NCBI RefSeq assembly: GCF_003350505.1
Contig: NZ_QQAY01000018.1
Coordinates: forward strand, 1 to 57,674
DNA length: 57,674 bases
Direction: 5' to 3'
From: Falsibacillus pallidus
GTDB lineage: Bacteria; Bacillota; Bacilli; Bacillales; DSM-25281
Shown: in pieces, positions 1 to 7,795 of the stretch
Position numbering within the stretch: position 1 is the stretch's first letter
Layout: each line of letters begins with the position of its first letter
The notes under the pieces: generated by a model
The model's input: the letters and a program-made list of their open reading frames with translations, nothing else
The model's database searches: none
Told to the model about the DNA's origin: nothing
Made by a program: the position numbers and the translations under genes

Positions 1-93
1 CACACCCGTTCCCATACCGAACACGGAAGTTAAGCTCTTCAGCGCCAATGGTAGTTGGGGGTTTCCCCCTGCAAGAGTAGGACGTCGCCGGGC
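1..93 (+). rRNA. rrf: 5S rRNA, 3' part (5' end outside window)
   Basis: The opening bases match the conserved body of a Firmicutes 5S rRNA (CCCATACCGAACACGGAAGT, then GTAGTTGGGGG, then the 3' end GACGTCGCCGGGC). A 5S gene is about 116 nt, so roughly the first 20 nt lie outside the window. It closes an rRNA operon upstream of csfB, as rrnA does in B. subtilis. Confidence 0.97.
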
Positions 94-100
94 AAAAGGA

Positions 101-129
101 AAAAAGCAGCTGAGAGGCTGCTTTTTTTG
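101..129 (+). terminator. Intrinsic terminator of the rRNA operon
   Basis: AAGCAGC and GCTGCTT form a stem with a short loop and are followed by a run of seven T. It sits a few bases behind the 5S 3' end. A degenerate copy of the same sequence recurs at 1838-1877. Confidence 0.85.
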
Positions 130-182
130 TGTTTTCTGGAGGGTGATTTTGAAGGAGCGAGATGCAAAGCATGGGATTCAAA

Positions 183-268
183 GCCGAGCGAGCGCTCAGT
201 CGGAGAAACAAAGACCCAAACCATTCAATTTGCCAGGCTAGCGCCTGGATATTTGGCAAGATCAAGAG
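183..268. repeat. GCCGAGCGAGCGCTCAGTC...TTGCCAGGC box, copy 1
   Basis: About 86 bp beginning GCCGAGCGAGCGCTCAGTCG and ending with a hairpin-forming TTGCCAGGC / GCCTGG...TTGGCAA. Three further copies lie at 577-665, 1928-2018 and 2308-2392. Each flanks one side of a 21-bp-phased TATGCGC array. The 156 bases up to the array (269-424) hold no gene I can support. Confidence 0.75.
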
Positions 269-424
269 AACAGGGGAGAAATCATCACCAAGGAGCAAGT
301 TTGGACTTTAAAATGCTTCAAATTGTCCTTTTAATCGGTAATTAAGGGGTACCTCATCTTGAAATGGATGTAAACGAGGAAAAAGAAGGGGAAAACACCG
401 GAAAATCTGTCCCGCTAGAGGCTT

Positions 425-550
425 TATGCGCGAAAAATGCCTGCTTATGATTCAAATCATGAAGCCTATGCGCGAAACCACCTGGCTTATGCGCCGGTCA
501 GTGAGGGTTATGCGCCAAAATCACTACCTTATGCGCGAGAGTGGCCATTT
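425..550. repeat. 21-bp phased TATGCGC array, copy 1 (6 units)
   Basis: TATGCGC occurs at 425, 467, 488, 509 and 530, and a degenerate TATGATT at 446. All six positions are exactly 21 bp apart. The base after GCGC follows the order G, (degenerate), G, C, C, G, which matches array 2 at 2173-2298. The spacers differ between units, so only the TATGCGC core and the spacing are conserved. An open frame runs through it only because 21 is a multiple of three; I do not regard it as coding. Confidence 0.85.
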
Positions 551-576
551 TGGCTCCAATGAGGACTGCCACAAGC

Positions 577-665
577 GCCGAGTGAGCGCTCAATCGGAGA
601 AACAAAGACTAAACCCATCCAATTTGCCAGGCTATTCGCCTGGGATATTCGGCAAAATCAAGAGC
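577..665. repeat. GCCGAG...TTGCCAGGC box, copy 2
   Basis: Same box as at 183-268 (GCCGAGTGAGCGCTCAATCG, then TTGCCAGGC...GCCTGG). It closes the first composite element (box, array, box). The remaining bases up to the next gene at 761 hold nothing recognisable. Confidence 0.7.
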
Positions 666-760
666 AGATAGAATCCCACTAAATAGAGGTCACTGATAAT
701 TGTAGCCACCCACTAAAATAAATATTATAAGAAAAAAATAGAAAGTGAGATGATGTAAAA

Positions 761-1087
761 ATGTCAATCGAAGATAAAGATAAAATTGATAGTATTGGAA
801 TTAACAAAGAAACAGGAATCGTAACACTTGCGTTAACAGACCACCTTGACTGGTCTAATGAATATGAACATCTCGTTTTACTGCAAGATAAGATAAATTT
901 ATATGTAAGCTTTCTAGAGAGTGGGGAGGTTTATGAAAGTTATCCTCAAGCAAAAGGAAAGAATTTTGAAATTAAAATTTTTTCAAAATTTGACCTGACC
1001 GAAAATGCCTTGGAGTTCCTAAATGTTGCTTATTCTACCGTCAAGGAAGCTGGATTTAATTTAAGTTTTGAAGTTTCAGGGGATTAA
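761..1087 (+). CDS. DUF6572-family protein, probable orphan immunity protein
   Basis: A 108-aa acidic soluble protein without signal peptide or membrane segment. The opening MSIEDKDKIDSIGINK, the LDWSNEYEHLVLLQDKIN stretch and the ESGEVYESYPQAKGK stretch are those I associate with DUF6572, a small domain often found beside polymorphic toxins. The immunity role is therefore inferred from family and context, not shown by any catalytic residue. The SD is a modest AAGTGAG, and base composition is AT-richer than the core genes. It lies between two repeat elements and just upstream of a decayed toxin tail and comJ, so it looks like a survivor of a toxin-immunity locus. No cognate toxin is visible immediately upstream. 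Confidence 0.7.
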   Translation: MSIEDKDKIDSIGINKETGIVTLALTDHLDWSNEYEHLVLLQDKINLYVSFLESGEVYESYPQAKGKNFEIKIFSKFDLTENALEFLNVAYSTVKEAGFNLSFEVSGD

Positions 1088-1134
1088 AGTTAATATGCAA
1101 AAGATTAATTGAGCGGCATTAATACAATACAAAA

Positions 1135-1319
1135 ATCAGGGTATATGGTAATAGTGGCAGAGTAAAATTTGAGATAACGGAATTATTAAGGCTTTCAAAG
1201 ACACCTGATTGAAAGAAAATGGAGAACCATTTGTGCAAGAGAATGATATAGTTCGTGATGTAAGTAGTAAATGGACTGGTGCATAAGAAAATTTAAAGAA
1301 TAAAGGAAATATTGAATGA
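1135..1319 (+). pseudogene. Frame-disrupted C-terminal tail of a probable toxin gene
   Basis: No intact frame exists here, but two consecutive segments read as plausible protein. Frame 1 (1135-1209) gives IRVYGNSGRVKFEITELLRL then SKTPD and a stop. The next segment (1212-1283, shifted frame) gives KENGEPFVQENDIVRDVSSK then WTGA and a stop. Past that stop the same frame continues ENLKNKGNIE and ends in a TGA (1317-1319) overlapping the ATG of comJ (1316) as ATGA. This is what a toxin gene translationally coupled to its immunity gene would leave after a frameshift and a nonsense change. The toxin family is not recognised. Confidence 0.5.
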
Positions 1320-1789
1320 GAATGAGTGAGTGTTCTTTTGAGACGGAAATATTTTATTCACAGATTGCATTGTTTAAGTATGGACTAGACAACCCTTTTA
1401 ATGATTGGCGTAAACCTCATGTGAATCAGGGGTTTTCATGGAGAGATGGTTCAGTTTCCTTTGGCACGCTTTCGAGTAAAGGCGATTGTAAGATTACGGT
1501 GAAGCTGACAAAACAAATAGAAACTGATGATGACGTCATAAGAGCGATTGTTGTACCGTTCAAAGTTGAAAAGGGAGGTATAGAGATAGGTTCCGTAATG
1601 GAAACAGTTCCAATTGATATACCTGAAGGTACGTATGAAGTCTTGTTTACGGCTAAAAATGCAAATGGCTACGAGCACTATACATTTTCATTTATAGAGA
1701 ATGAAAATCCAAAAGCAAAGGTGTTAAAAGCGGACGATGAATTAAATGTACCTGATCGTTTATTCATGGAAGCAAATCCAGCTATATAA
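1316..1789 (+). CDS. comJ: ComJ-like nuclease inhibitor
   Basis: 157 aa. In B. subtilis ComJ binds and inhibits the competence-associated nuclease NucA, and ComJ-family proteins also act as immunity proteins in other contexts. The match rests on the N-terminal half: YSQIALFKYGLDNPFNDW, QGFSWRDGSVSFGTL and IPEGTYEVLFTA are the conserved stretches. No signal peptide or membrane segment is present. The SD AAAGG precedes ATG 1316, and the start overlaps the stop of the decayed reading frame upstream. No nucA neighbour exists, so the gene is orphaned and more likely serves immunity than competence. A terminator follows at 1801. Confidence 0.8.
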   Translation: MRMSECSFETEIFYSQIALFKYGLDNPFNDWRKPHVNQGFSWRDGSVSFGTLSSKGDCKITVKLTKQIETDDDVIRAIVVPFKVEKGGIEIGSVMETVPIDIPEGTYEVLFTAKNANGYEHYTFSFIENENPKAKVLKADDELNVPDRLFMEANPAI

Positions 1790-1800
1790 TATTCATTATT

Positions 1801-1836
1801 GGGCGGCTAATATTGTGTCAGCCGTCCATTTTTAGG
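1801..1836 (+). terminator. Terminator behind comJ
   Basis: GGGCGGCT and AGCCGTCC pair (one G-U) around an 11-nt loop and are followed by ATTTTT. Confidence 0.75.
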
Positions 1837-1837
1837 G

Positions 1838-1877
1838 AAAAAGCGCTGAGAGGCTGCTTTTTTTGTGTTTTCTGGAT
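1838..1877. repeat. Second copy of the post-5S terminator sequence
   Basis: The sequence GAGAGGCTGCTTTTTTTGTG and the following TTTTCTGGA repeat the bases directly behind the 5S gene (112-140) almost exactly, but no 5S gene precedes them here. One stem arm is changed (AAGCGC instead of AAGCAGC), so the hairpin is weaker. It marks the left edge of the second composite repeat element. Confidence 0.75.
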
Positions 1878-1927
1878 GAGGATTTGGAGGGTGGAGGTGC
1901 AATGAATCAGAGTTCACTTCTACTAAC

Positions 1928-2018
1928 GCCGAGCGAGCGCTTAGTCATGGGTAAGGGCAAAGAAACAACCCTTTCAATTTGCCAGGCTGTACGCCTGGAA
2001 TATTCAGCAAGAGCAAAA
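1928..2018. repeat. GCCGAG...TTGCCAGGC box, copy 3
   Basis: Begins GCCGAGCGAGCGCTTAGTC and ends TTGCCAGGC...GCCTGGAATATT. It opens the second composite element. The bases between it and array 2 (2019-2172) align loosely with 269-424, for example TTCAAATTGTCC, and hold no supported gene. Confidence 0.7.
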
Positions 2019-2172
2019 GATCGAAAAAATCCCCACTTAGCCGCAGATTTGAACCTAAAAATGATTCAAATTGTCCCTTAACTGGTAATAAAGAGAGCAA
2101 ATTCATCTCAAAAGGGATCTCATGGTGAAAAAATGGGAGAAATCATTGGGATTTCACCCACGCCATTGGCTC

Positions 2173-2298
2173 TATGCGCGAGAAAAGCCTGCTTATGCGC
2201 CAGCTGGGATTCCTTATGCGCGAAAACACTTTGCCTATGCGCCGGCCAGAGAGGGCTATGCGCCAAAATCCCCCTCTTATGCGCGAGCGCCCTGTTTC
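2173..2298. repeat. 21-bp phased TATGCGC array, copy 2 (6 units)
   Basis: TATGCGC occurs at 2173, 2194, 2215, 2236, 2257 and 2278, each exactly 21 bp after the last. The following base is G, C, G, C, C, G, the same unit order as array 1. In one frame the array would read as a heptad YAR/YAP repeat, but a different frame is open in array 1, which argues against coding. The conserved feature is a GCGC tetranucleotide placed once every two turns of the helix. Confidence 0.88.
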
Positions 2299-2307
2299 TC
2301 TATAATT

Positions 2308-2392
2308 CCGATTGAGTGCTCAGTCGTCAACAGCCCTAAACAACAAACCCTTCAATATCCCAGGCTATCGTCTAGGATATTCGACAAGATTA
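2308..2392. repeat. GCCGAG...CCAGGC box, copy 4 (diverged)
   Basis: CCGATTGAGTGCTCAGTCG followed by CCCAGGCTATCGTCTAGGATATTCGACAAGA; recognisably the same box, with more substitutions. It closes the second composite element just ahead of csfB. Confidence 0.6.
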
Positions 2393-2489
2393 AAAACCCC
2401 ATCCCCATATAAATCTTTTCAAGACAAACACAGACAAAATTCATCTTACATACACTGAAGGAACGGGTCATTTAAATGTTCATAATTGT

Positions 2490-2518
2490 GTATACAAATG
2501 GGGTTATCGGGCCAGAAT
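2490..2518 (+). promoter_or_regulatory. Sigma-F promoter of csfB
   Basis: -35 GTATA (2490-2494), 15-bp spacer, -10 GGCCAGAAT (2510-2518), fitting the sigma-F consensus GYATA-N15-GGNNANAHT. csfB is a known sigma-F gene in B. subtilis. The predicted start of transcription falls near 2523-2526, which removes the ATG at 2526 as a practical start and favours TTG 2541. Confidence 0.8.
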
Positions 2519-2540
2519 AGAGGGTATGGAGGTGGGGAGT

Positions 2541-2744
2541 TTGGGAACTGCAGTTTCTAGGCAATACTTGGAGGAAGTTTGTGTCGTCTGCGATGAACGG
2601 CGCGCAAAGGGGATTCATCTCTACACGTCTTTTATTTGTTCCGAATGTGAAGAGGATATGGTTCGGACGGATACGAGAGATCCCAAGTACAAATATTATA
2701 TCGATCGGCTGAAGAAGATTACGACACCTGAAATATATTCTTAA
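2541..2744 (+). CDS. csfB: Anti-sigma-G factor Gin (CsfB)
   Basis: 67 aa with TTG 2541. Gin binds sigma-G and keeps it inactive in the early forespore; in B. subtilis it also restrains sigma-E. The two zinc-ribbon pairs CVVC and CSEC are present, with the conserved GIHLYTSFIC between them and a C-terminal TPEIYS. I prefer TTG 2541 because GGAGGTGG (2528-2535) is correctly placed for it and because the sigma-F start point lies at about the upstream ATG 2526. Its place directly behind an rRNA operon is as in B. subtilis, but xpaC and yaaN, which follow there, are missing. A sequence at 2397-2409 can pair with the SD region in read-through RNA. Confidence 0.92.
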   Translation: MGTAVSRQYLEEVCVVCDERRAKGIHLYTSFICSECEEDMVRTDTRDPKYKYYIDRLKKITTPEIYS

Positions 2745-2775
2745 AACCAAGCTTCGTTAAATTAGCTTGGTTTTT
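2743..2775 (+). terminator. Terminator behind csfB
   Basis: AAAACCAAGCT and AGCTTGGTTTTT form an 11-bp stem ending in a T run; the stem begins at the csfB stop codon. Confidence 0.9.
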
Positions 2776-2838
2776 CTTTTTCCATCCGATGATCTATTGT
2801 ACAATCAGAGGAAATGAGGAGAAAGAAAGGAAAACAGA

Positions 2839-4275
2839 ATGAATCAAAATCAAACCCCATTATATGATGCACTCGTGCAGCATATTGCGAAAAGAACAGT
2901 ATCTTTTCATGTTCCGGGGCATAAGAATGGCGAGGTTTTGCCGGAACATTTACATAGAGAGTTTAAGGAGTTTTTGAAGTACGATGTGACGGAGATTTCG
3001 GGGTTGGATGATTTTCATTCTCCTGAAGTAGCGATAGCTGAATCCTTGGAGTTGTTGAGGGACCTGTATGGTTCCTATAAGAGTTATTTCCTGGTGAATG
3101 GATCGACTGTCGGGAATCTCGCCATGATTTTAGGCGTGTGCGAAGAGGGAGATACGGTTTTTGTTCAGCGGAATTGCCATAAGTCGATATTGAATGCGTT
3201 AAAGATGGCCAATGTCCGTCCTGTCTATCTTTCACCGTCATTGAATGAAGCTTGGCATGTAGGGGATGGAGTGATGCCTGCCTCACTGGCAGCAGCTTAT
3301 GAAAAGTTTCCGGATGTGAAGGCGTGCATTTTCACCTATCCGAATTATTATGGCCTGACCTATGATATTAAGAGTTTGATAGATATGGCGCATGATCACG
3401 GGTCTTATGTGCTTGTGGATGAGGCGCACGGTGCGCATTTTCAAGCGGGGAGTCCTTTTCCCGAATCGTCGCTTCAACTTGGGGCGGATATAGTTGTTCA
3501 TTCTGCACATAAGACACTGCCGGCGATGACCATGGGTTCTTTTTTGCATGTGAATCATGACAGGCTGCCAATCGATAGGATTGAATTCTACCTGGGTGCA
3601 CTGCAGTCGAGCAGTCCATCGTATCCCATCATGGCTTCATTGGATGCGGCGAGGCATTATTTGTCTTCGATGTCTGGCGAGGATCTTTTGTACACAATTG
3701 AACAGAAAGATGCCTTCGTAAAAGATTTGACCAGCATCCCAGGAATCCATGCACTTTCCAATGGAGAGAAGCAGGATCCGTTGAAGATCACCATAAAGGC
3801 AGAAGGATATTCAGGGTATGAATTGCAGACAGAGCTTGAGAAGGCAGGCATATATGTGGAAATGGCGGATCCCTACCAGGTGCTGTTTGTTTTTCCTCTA
3901 TTAAAAAAGGGCATGAAAGTGGATTATGGAGAAAAAATCGCTGTGTTTAAGAGCATTTTTATAAAACGGGAATCGGATTTTGTGCCGGTCGTCATAAGAG
4001 ATGGACACCGAAATCCATTTCGTGAGCAGCTCCTTTCTTTTAAAGAATTGGGTCAAAGAACGAGCGTCTGGGTTCCATATGAAGAAGCAGCTGGGCGAAT
4101 CTCGGCAAAAATGGTGATCCCATACCCTCCGGGAGTCCCTCTTCTCATGCCTGGCGAGCAGGTAACGGGGGAGATGATTCATTCTCTGAAAATGTATATG
4201 GAGTCAGGGGCGCGCTTTCAGGGGGACCACCGTCTGTTGGAAGGCTTGATTGCTGTTATTGAGGATAATAGGTAA
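2839..4275 (+). CDS. yaaO: Orn/Lys/Arg decarboxylase-family PLP enzyme YaaO
   Basis: 478 aa, about the length of B. subtilis YaaO (480). It is a fold-type I, PLP-dependent protein of the Orn/Lys/Arg decarboxylase group. The PLP-lysine motif HSAHKTLPAMT is present near residue 222, with the upstream DEAHGAHF cofactor motif near residue 196, followed by the short C-terminal domain of the family. The substrate in Bacillus is not certain; arginine or lysine decarboxylation is the family expectation. SD AGGAGAAAGAAAGG precedes ATG 2839. The gene is separated from csfB by a terminator and reads into tmk with a short gap, as in B. subtilis. Confidence 0.9.
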   Translation: MNQNQTPLYDALVQHIAKRTVSFHVPGHKNGEVLPEHLHREFKEFLKYDVTEISGLDDFHSPEVAIAESLELLRDLYGSYKSYFLVNGSTVGNLAMILGVCEEGDTVFVQRNCHKSILNALKMANVRPVYLSPSLNEAWHVGDGVMPASLAAAYEKFPDVKACIFTYPNYYGLTYDIKSLIDMAHDHGSYVLVDEAHGAHFQAGSPFPESSLQLGADIVVHSAHKTLPAMTMGSFLHVNHDRLPIDRIEFYLGALQSSSPSYPIMASLDAARHYLSSMSGEDLLYTIEQKDAFVKDLTSIPGIHALSNGEKQDPLKITIKAEGYSGYELQTELEKAGIYVEMADPYQVLFVFPLLKKGMKVDYGEKIAVFKSIFIKRESDFVPVVIRDGHRNPFREQLLSFKELGQRTSVWVPYEEAAGRISAKMVIPYPPGVPLLMPGEQVTGEMIHSLKMYMESGARFQGDHRLLEGLIAVIEDNR

Positions 4276-4332
4276 ATGGGGTACTATTAGAATTACAACA
4301 TTTGTTTTTAGGAAAGTCCGGAGGTTTGGAGC

Positions 4333-4974
4333 ATGAACGGTATTTTTATTACGGGAGAAGGTCCTGAAGGGGCTGGAAAGACATCGATATTGAATAAGCT
4401 TGCGGAGGATTTTTCAGCAAGGGGATGCAATATCGTTTTGACCAGGGAGCCTGGCGGGATCCGGATTGCGGAGCAGATCAGGGAGATCATTTTAAATAAA
4501 GATAATACAGAGATGGATGCGAGGACTGAGGCGCTGCTATATGCGGCGGCAAGGAGGCAGCATTTAGTAGAAAAGGTGAAGCCTGCGCTGGAAAAGGGAG
4601 CGGTTGTCCTGTGCGACAGATTCATTGACAGCTCATTGGCGTATCAGGGATATGCAAGGGGCCTTGGCATCGAGGAAGTCTATGAGATGAATTTGTTTGC
4701 TACACAGGATATGATGCCTGATGCCACGCTGTTTTTTGATATCACACCTGAGGCCGGCCTTGAGCGCATTGAAAAGAACAAGGGGAGAGAAGTAAATCGG
4801 CTCGATTTGGAAGCACTGGACTTCCATCATAAGGTGTATAAGGGCTACCAGATCCTCTTGGAGAAATTTCATGGCCGCATGCACAGGATCGATGCTTCTG
4901 CTTCGTTTGAAGAGGTGTATCTTGCTGCATCAAAGAAGTTTGAGCAATTATTGGTGCAAAAGGGATTATTGTAG
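4333..4974 (+). CDS. tmk: Thymidylate kinase
   Basis: 213 aa. Phosphorylates dTMP to dTDP with ATP in the cytosol. The P-loop GPEGAGKTS lies at about residues 10-18, the DR(F/Y) motif as [12 protein letters not shown] near residue 95, and the LID region TPEAGLERI follows. The length equals that of the family. SD GGAGG precedes ATG 4333. A strong terminator (4986-5017) closes the yaaO-tmk pair, so darA probably starts a new transcript. Confidence 0.97.
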   Translation: MNGIFITGEGPEGAGKTSILNKLAEDFSARGCNIVLTREPGGIRIAEQIREIILNKDNTEMDARTEALLYAAARRQHLVEKVKPALEKGAVVLCDRFIDSSLAYQGYARGLGIEEVYEMNLFATQDMMPDATLFFDITPEAGLERIEKNKGREVNRLDLEALDFHHKVYKGYQILLEKFHGRMHRIDASASFEEVYLAASKKFEQLLVQKGLL

Positions 4975-4985
4975 TTTTTCACAGT

Positions 4986-5017
4986 CTTGAAGCTTACAGC
5001 TGCTTCAAGGCTTTTTT
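4986..5017 (+). terminator. Terminator behind tmk
   Basis: CTTGAAGC and GCTTCAAG pair around TTACAGCT and are followed by GGCTTTTTT. Confidence 0.88.
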
Positions 5018-5111
5018 CAAAGCTTTGCAGGTTTTAGGGCCGGGTCCGAAGAATACATGTATACACGATCAATTATTGATATAATGGGGTATAGAATACT
5101 ATCGGAAATAA

Positions 5112-5462
<351 letters not shown>

Positions 5463-5514
5463 TAGGGAATCTTTTTCTTCCCTTTATTCTTAGATTCAAG
5501 GTGTGGTGGTAAGG

Positions 5515-6519
5515 ATGATGACATGGGAACAATTGCAGTCGGTTCAGCCCGTCGCAATGAAAATGATACAGAACAGCCTGGTAAAAGACCGTGTTGCCCA
5601 TGCCTATTTGTTTGAAGGGGAGCGTGGAACCGGAAAAAAGGATGCAGGGACGCTATTGATCAAAAGTATTTTTTGCGATCATCCCTCAAAGGATTATATT
5701 CCGTGTGATGAGTGTATAAACTGTAAGAGGATCACAAATGGAAACCATCCAGATGTACATATGATCGAGCCGGATGGCTTGTCGATCAAGAAAGGCCAGA
5801 TTCAAGAGCTTCAAGCTGAATTCAATAAAACCGGTGTGGAGTCGAAGAAAAAGCTCTACATGATTTCACATGCTGACAAAATGACCGTCAATGCAGCAAA
5901 CAGTCTGTTGAAATTCCTGGAGGAGCCGCATTCAGGCACCATTGCCATTCTTTTGACTGAACAGGCCCACCGCATCCTGCCGACCATTTTATCGCGGTGC
6001 CAGCTCATATCTTTTAAACCACTGCCGCCTTCTATTTTGAAAGAAAATCTTAAGCAAGAAGGGGTACATCCTCATTTTGCACCGCTTTTGGCAAGCATCA
6101 CGAATAATTTCCAGGAAGCTCTTGATTTAAACAATGAAGAGTGGTTTGCACAAGCAAGAAAAATAGTGTTAAAATTATATGAAGGCCTTAAAAAAAGCCC
6201 GCTGCAGGCGATGGTAGGTTTACAGGATGGTTGGTTTGACCATTTTAAAGAGAAACCGCAGCTTGAACGTGGACTGGAATTAATGCTATTGATCTATAAG
6301 GATCTTCTATATATACAAGTAGGCAAGGGAGAACAGATTGTTTATCCGGATTATCGCCAAATGCTTGAAACGGATGCCCTTCAGACGTCCGCCCGACGGT
6401 TATCGGAACAAATGACAGCCATTTTGGAAGCCAAACGGAAATTAAATTCAAATATGAATCCTCAGTTGTTGATGGAACAGCTTGTGCTAGAATTGCAGGG
6501 GGGATCTTCTTTTGTATGA
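5515..6519 (+). CDS. holB: DNA polymerase III delta' subunit
   Basis: 334 aa from ATG 5515. The clamp-loader delta' subunit helps load the beta sliding clamp at the replication fork. The modified P-loop GERGTGKKDAG is near residue 41, followed by the four-cysteine zinc module (FC...PCDECINC) and the conserved SLLKFLEEP and SRCQ motifs of the AAA+ clamp-loader family. Earlier in-frame GTG codons exist at 5503 and 5506; the GGTGGTAAGG just before ATG 5515 favours the later start. The stop overlaps the start of ricT by 8 nt, implying co-translation. Confidence 0.95.
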   Translation: MMTWEQLQSVQPVAMKMIQNSLVKDRVAHAYLFEGERGTGKKDAGTLLIKSIFCDHPSKDYIPCDECINCKRITNGNHPDVHMIEPDGLSIKKGQIQELQAEFNKTGVESKKKLYMISHADKMTVNAANSLLKFLEEPHSGTIAILLTEQAHRILPTILSRCQLISFKPLPPSILKENLKQEGVHPHFAPLLASITNNFQEALDLNNEEWFAQARKIVLKLYEGLKKSPLQAMVGLQDGWFDHFKEKPQLERGLELMLLIYKDLLYIQVGKGEQIVYPDYRQMLETDALQTSARRLSEQMTAILEAKRKLNSNMNPQLLMEQLVLELQGGSSFV

Positions 6520-7339
6520 AGTAGTAGGGATACGATTTAAAAAAGCCGGCAAGATTTATTATTTTGACCCAGGCGATTTTGCAGTAGAAAAAGGCAGCTA
6601 CGTGATTGTGGAGACGGCTCGCGGAGTAGAACACGGGAAAGTTGTGGTTGAACGCAAACAAGTCGGTGAACATGATGTGGTCCTGCCTTTGAAAAAAGTC
6701 ATTAGGATTGCCGATCATAAGGATCGTATGATTATAGATGAGAATAGAGCAGCAGCGAAGGAAGCGTATGAAGTATGCTGCGATAAGATCATTGAACATC
6801 AGCTTGATATGAAGCTGGTGGATGTAGAATATACATTTGATCGAAATAAAGTAATTTTCTATTTTACAGCGGATGGACGAGTAGATTTCCGTGAGCTTGT
6901 AAAAGATTTGGCTGCCATTTTCCGTACTAGAATAGAACTCCGTCAAATCGGGGTGCGTGATGAAGCGAAGATGCTTGGCGGAATAGGGCCATGCGGACGC
7001 ATGCTTTGCTGTTCGACGTTTTTAGGGGATTTTGAACCCGTTTCCATCAAGATGGCGAAGGATCAAAATCTCTCCTTGAACCCAACCAAGATTTCTGGAC
7101 TGTGTGGACGTTTGATGTGCTGCTTGAAATACGAGAATGATGAGTATGAAGCAGCGAAAGAAGAATTGCCTGATCTGGGCGAAATCATCAAAACGCCATT
7201 AGGTTCTGGGAAAGTTGTAGGCCTTAATATATTGGAGCGCGTCCTTCAGGTGAATCTGCCTGAGCAGGAGCGCGTCCTTGAGTTTACGTTGGAAGAACTA
7301 GTGAATGAAGGTGCGGTTTCGATTCAAGCAAGAGATTAA
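6512..7339 (+). CDS. ricT: RicT (YaaT), regulator of RNA processing and phosphorelay
   Basis: 275 aa. RicT forms the Ric complex with RicA and RicF (YmcA, YlbF), which carries Fe-S clusters and promotes RNase Y-dependent mRNA maturation as well as sporulation, competence and biofilm formation. The PSP1 fold is shown by the two cysteine clusters [13 protein letters not shown] (about residue 156) and [13 protein letters not shown] (about residue 195). The start is TTG 6512 behind an AGGGGGGAT SD inside the end of holB. The C-terminus is close to the length of the B. subtilis protein. Confidence 0.96.
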   Translation: MYEVVGIRFKKAGKIYYFDPGDFAVEKGSYVIVETARGVEHGKVVVERKQVGEHDVVLPLKKVIRIADHKDRMIIDENRAAAKEAYEVCCDKIIEHQLDMKLVDVEYTFDRNKVIFYFTADGRVDFRELVKDLAAIFRTRIELRQIGVRDEAKMLGGIGPCGRMLCCSTFLGDFEPVSIKMAKDQNLSLNPTKISGLCGRLMCCLKYENDEYEAAKEELPDLGEIIKTPLGSGKVVGLNILERVLQVNLPEQERVLEFTLEELVNEGAVSIQARD

Positions 7340-7352
7340 TGAGGTGGAACCA

Positions 7353-7721
7353 GTGGACAAAAAAGAAGTATTTAATTCAGTCATTAATATGGAAGAGCAA
7401 ATCGGACATTTATATAAACAATTAGGGTCTTTGAAGGAGCATCTGGCGCAGATTATCGAAGAAAATAACTCGCTCCAGGTGGAGAATGAGCATTTGCGCC
7501 GCCGTCTCGAACAGACGGAACATCCAAAAATGGCTCCGTCGCCGAGTGAATCCAAGAAAAGCCTTGAAGAAATTGATGACCGCAACCTTGATATCGGCGA
7601 GGGATATGATAATCTCGCACGTCTCTATCAAGAAGGGTTCCATATCTGCAATGTCCATTTTGGTAGTCCACGAAAAGATGAAGATTGTTTGTTCTGCCTG
7701 TCTTTTTTAAATAAAAAGTAA
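7353..7721 (+). CDS. yabA: Replication initiation control protein YabA
   Basis: 122 aa from GTG 7353. YabA binds DnaA and the clamp DnaN and restrains re-initiation. An N-terminal leucine-rich coiled coil (about residues 5-60) leads through a polar linker to the C-terminal zinc module with C-x-H (ICNVHFG) and [16 protein letters not shown] at 7341-7347 fixes the start; the MDKKEVFN N-terminus agrees with B. subtilis. The open frame extends further upstream but that part is the end of ricT read in another frame. Confidence 0.95.
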   Translation: MDKKEVFNSVINMEEQIGHLYKQLGSLKEHLAQIIEENNSLQVENEHLRRRLEQTEHPKMAPSPSESKKSLEEIDDRNLDIGEGYDNLARLYQEGFHICNVHFGSPRKDEDCLFCLSFLNKK

Positions 7722-7795
7722 CGCATATGGGGGCTGGTGGACAGCCCTCTTTTTTTAATGGAAAGATTTTATGCTTAAGGAGAATGAGGATACGG

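Noticed and set aside
426-671. Open frame through the first TATGCGC array (LMR/VMR heptads)
   Set aside because: The frame is open only because the repeat unit is 21 bp; a different frame is open in the second array, there is no conserved SD, and the spacers are not codon-conserved.
1090-1315. An intact small gene between DUF6572 and comJ
   Set aside because: All frames are interrupted; only disjoint peptide-like segments remain, so it is listed as a remnant.
425-2298. TATGCGC arrays as a CRISPR
   Set aside because: The unit is 21 bp with a 7-8 bp core; CRISPR repeats are about 24-40 bp with unique spacers of similar length, and no cas gene is present.
2122-2412. Open frames through the second array (YAR/YAP or LCA heptads)
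   Set aside because: Same reason; two frames are open at once, which points to periodic DNA rather than protein.
6245-6946. Long minus-strand open frame opposite holB-ricT
   Set aside because: It is a shadow of two well-supported genes, with no SD and no recognisable domain. The same applies to other antisense frames such as 28385-28882, 28833-29363 and 52677-53345.
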